Origin: JBOHHM01 sp050725495 | GTDB taxonomy: Bacteria; Pseudomonadota; Gammaproteobacteria; Burkholderiales; Burkholderiaceae_C | DNA length: 6,076 bases | Direction: 5' to 3' | NCBI GenBank assembly: GCA_050725495.1 | Contig: JBOHHM010000324.1 | Span: forward strand, 1-6,076 | Shown: one piece after another, positions 5,558-6,076 of the stretch | Layout: each line of letters starts with the position of its first letter | How positions within the stretch are numbered: position 1 is the first letter of the stretch | Position numbers and translations under genes: made by a program | The notes under the pieces: generated by a model | Seen by the model: the letters and a program-made list of their open reading frames with translations, nothing else | Databases searched by the model: none | What the model was told of the DNA's origin: nothing

Positions 5558-5573
5558 TCTTGTGCTCTGCCAA
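5545..5573 (-). promoter_or_regulatory. Sigma70-type promoter of the VOC-Bug-monooxygenase-DUF2783 cluster
   Basis: On the minus strand TTGGCA (5568-5573, 5 of 6 to the -35 consensus) is followed after exactly 17 bases by TATAGT (5545-5550, 5 of 6 to the -10 consensus). The predicted start is near 5538, giving a leader of about 40 bases to ATG 5498. A promoter this close to consensus would be strong unless repressed, and the tandem palindromes over it fit that. Confidence 0.75.
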
Positions 5574-5574
5574 T

Positions 5575-5752
5575 GGCTTGAACCGAAGGCCAGTCGTTGA
5601 ATTTGAGGATGTTTATCAACTGAATCGAGTCAATAGCGAGCGGCAATTCACAACATTGACGCTGTCAACTAGACGCCATGCCCTATCGGGACTAACCTAG
5701 AACTGTCTTTGACAGACCCTGTTCAAAGCGACCGAGTCAGTTTGTTCAACCT
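5575..5752. other. Divergent intergenic region upstream of rubrerythrin
   Basis: No gene is visible here. Two perfect inverted repeats with 3-base centres occur: TTGAC-GCT-GTCAA at 5656-5668 and CTGTC-TTT-GACAG at 5703-5715. TTGACA at 5709-5714 is a perfect -35 hexamer on the plus strand, but no good -10 stands 16-18 bases downstream, so I do not call a promoter. The rubrerythrin promoter should be in this stretch. Confidence 0.4.
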
Positions 5753-5755
5753 ATC

Positions 5756-5760
5756 AGGAG
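5756..5760 (+). promoter_or_regulatory. Ribosome binding site of the rubrerythrin gene
   Basis: AGGAG lies 6 bases before ATG 5767. The surrounding 22 bases are nearly identical, in inverted orientation, to the initiation region of the divergent VOC gene. Confidence 0.85.
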
Positions 5761-5766
5761 ATTTCC

Positions 5767-6076
5767 ATGGCAGCACTCAAAGGCTCCAAGACGGAAGCAT
5801 GCTTGAAAGAGGCGTTCGCTGGCGAATCCCAGGCCAACCGACGCTATCTGTACTTTGCCAACAAGGCCGACGTTGAAGGCCAGAACGACGTGTCAGCGCT
5901 GTTTCGCTCCACCGCCGAAGGTGAAACCGGTCACGGTTTTGGCCACCTGGAGTTTCTGGAGCAGTCGGGCGACCCTGCCACCGGCCTGCCCATCGGCTCG
6001 ACCCGCGAGAACCTGGCTTCGGCCATTGCGGGCGAAACCCATGAGTACACCGACATGTACCCTGGCATGGCCAAGA
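5767..6076 (+). CDS. Rubrerythrin family diiron protein (N-terminal 103 residues, cut by the window edge)
   Basis: Rubrerythrins are cytoplasmic non-haem diiron proteins of the ferritin-like fold that reduce hydrogen peroxide. The protein begins MAALKGSKTEACLKEAFAGE. Expected iron ligands are visible: Glu20 in AGESQANRRY, Glu53 and His56 in AEGETGH, and Glu90 and Glu93 in AGETHEYTDMYPGMAK. These match the first five ligands of classical rubrerythrin in order and spacing. The remaining Glu and His of helix four lie beyond the window. Betaproteobacterial homologues of this type are, from memory, about 139 residues and lack the C-terminal rubredoxin domain; whether this one does cannot be seen. 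The start is fixed by AGGAG 6 bases upstream. The gene is transcribed away from the catabolic cluster. A link to oxidative stress from the oxygenases is possible, but the shared spacer may be chance. Confidence 0.95.
   Translation, partial: MAALKGSKTEACLKEAFAGESQANRRYLYFANKADVEGQNDVSALFRSTAEGETGHGFGHLEFLEQSGDPATGLPIGSTRENLASAIAGETHEYTDMYPGMAK

Noticed and set aside
5498..5573. Longer N-terminus for the VOC protein from ATG 5573
   Set aside because: The extra 25 codons run through the -35, -10 and operator sequences. ATG 5498 has a strong AGGAG site.
5709..5746. Rubrerythrin promoter from TTGACA 5709-5714
   Set aside because: The -35 is perfect, but the sequence 16-18 bases downstream (CCGAGT region) bears no likeness to a -10 element.
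1..6076. CRISPR array, tRNA or rRNA genes, insertion sequence or phage genes
   Set aside because: No regularly spaced repeat array, cloverleaf-like sequence, transposase motif or phage gene was seen. Apart from the two small repeats, the window is ordinary chromosomal gene content.

Overview
The window is high-GC DNA, most likely from a betaproteobacterium of the order Burkholderiales and probably the family Comamonadaceae. Three things suggest this: an orphan Bug-type periplasmic binding protein, a DUF2783 gene next to a flavin monooxygenase, and two short sequence elements that I recall as dispersed repeats in such genomes. The placement is inferred from gene content and protein character, not from a database search.

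Layout. Bases 1-1688 (minus strand) hold the first 562 codons of valS, valyl-tRNA synthetase, cut by the window edge just after its KMSKS motif. A strong intrinsic terminator at 1700-1733 lies directly upstream of valS. It closes a four-gene minus-strand cluster that is read in the order: VOC-fold (extradiol dioxygenase/glyoxalase-like) protein (5498-4866), Bug/TctC-type substrate-binding protein (4790-3789), class A FAD-dependent aromatic-hydroxylase-like monooxygenase (3675-1972), and a 62-residue DUF2783 protein (1949-1761). At the right edge, on the plus strand and divergent from the cluster, lies the first part of a rubrerythrin gene (5767 onward).

How the genes may work together. The cluster looks like a small regulated catabolic unit. 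The binding protein would capture a carboxylate or aromatic acid in the periplasm. The FAD monooxygenase would hydroxylate the ring, the VOC protein could act on the product (for example as a ring-cleaving dioxygenase), and DUF2783 is a small companion of unknown function. The substrate cannot be read from the sequence, and no regulator or membrane transporter gene is in the window.

Control. A near-consensus sigma70-type promoter (TTGGCA, 17 bp, TATAGT) precedes the VOC gene. Two tandem imperfect palindromes (TTAC-N6-GTAA, 19 bp apart) cover its -10 element and the predicted transcription start, a layout expected for a repressor. The valS terminator ends only 11 bases before the valS start codon, so valS must depend on readthrough, an attenuation-like leader, or an unusually placed promoter. 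Two repeats stand out: a 66-bp folded intergenic element between the binding-protein and monooxygenase genes, and a short palindromic repeat inserted in frame just after the signal peptide of the binding protein.
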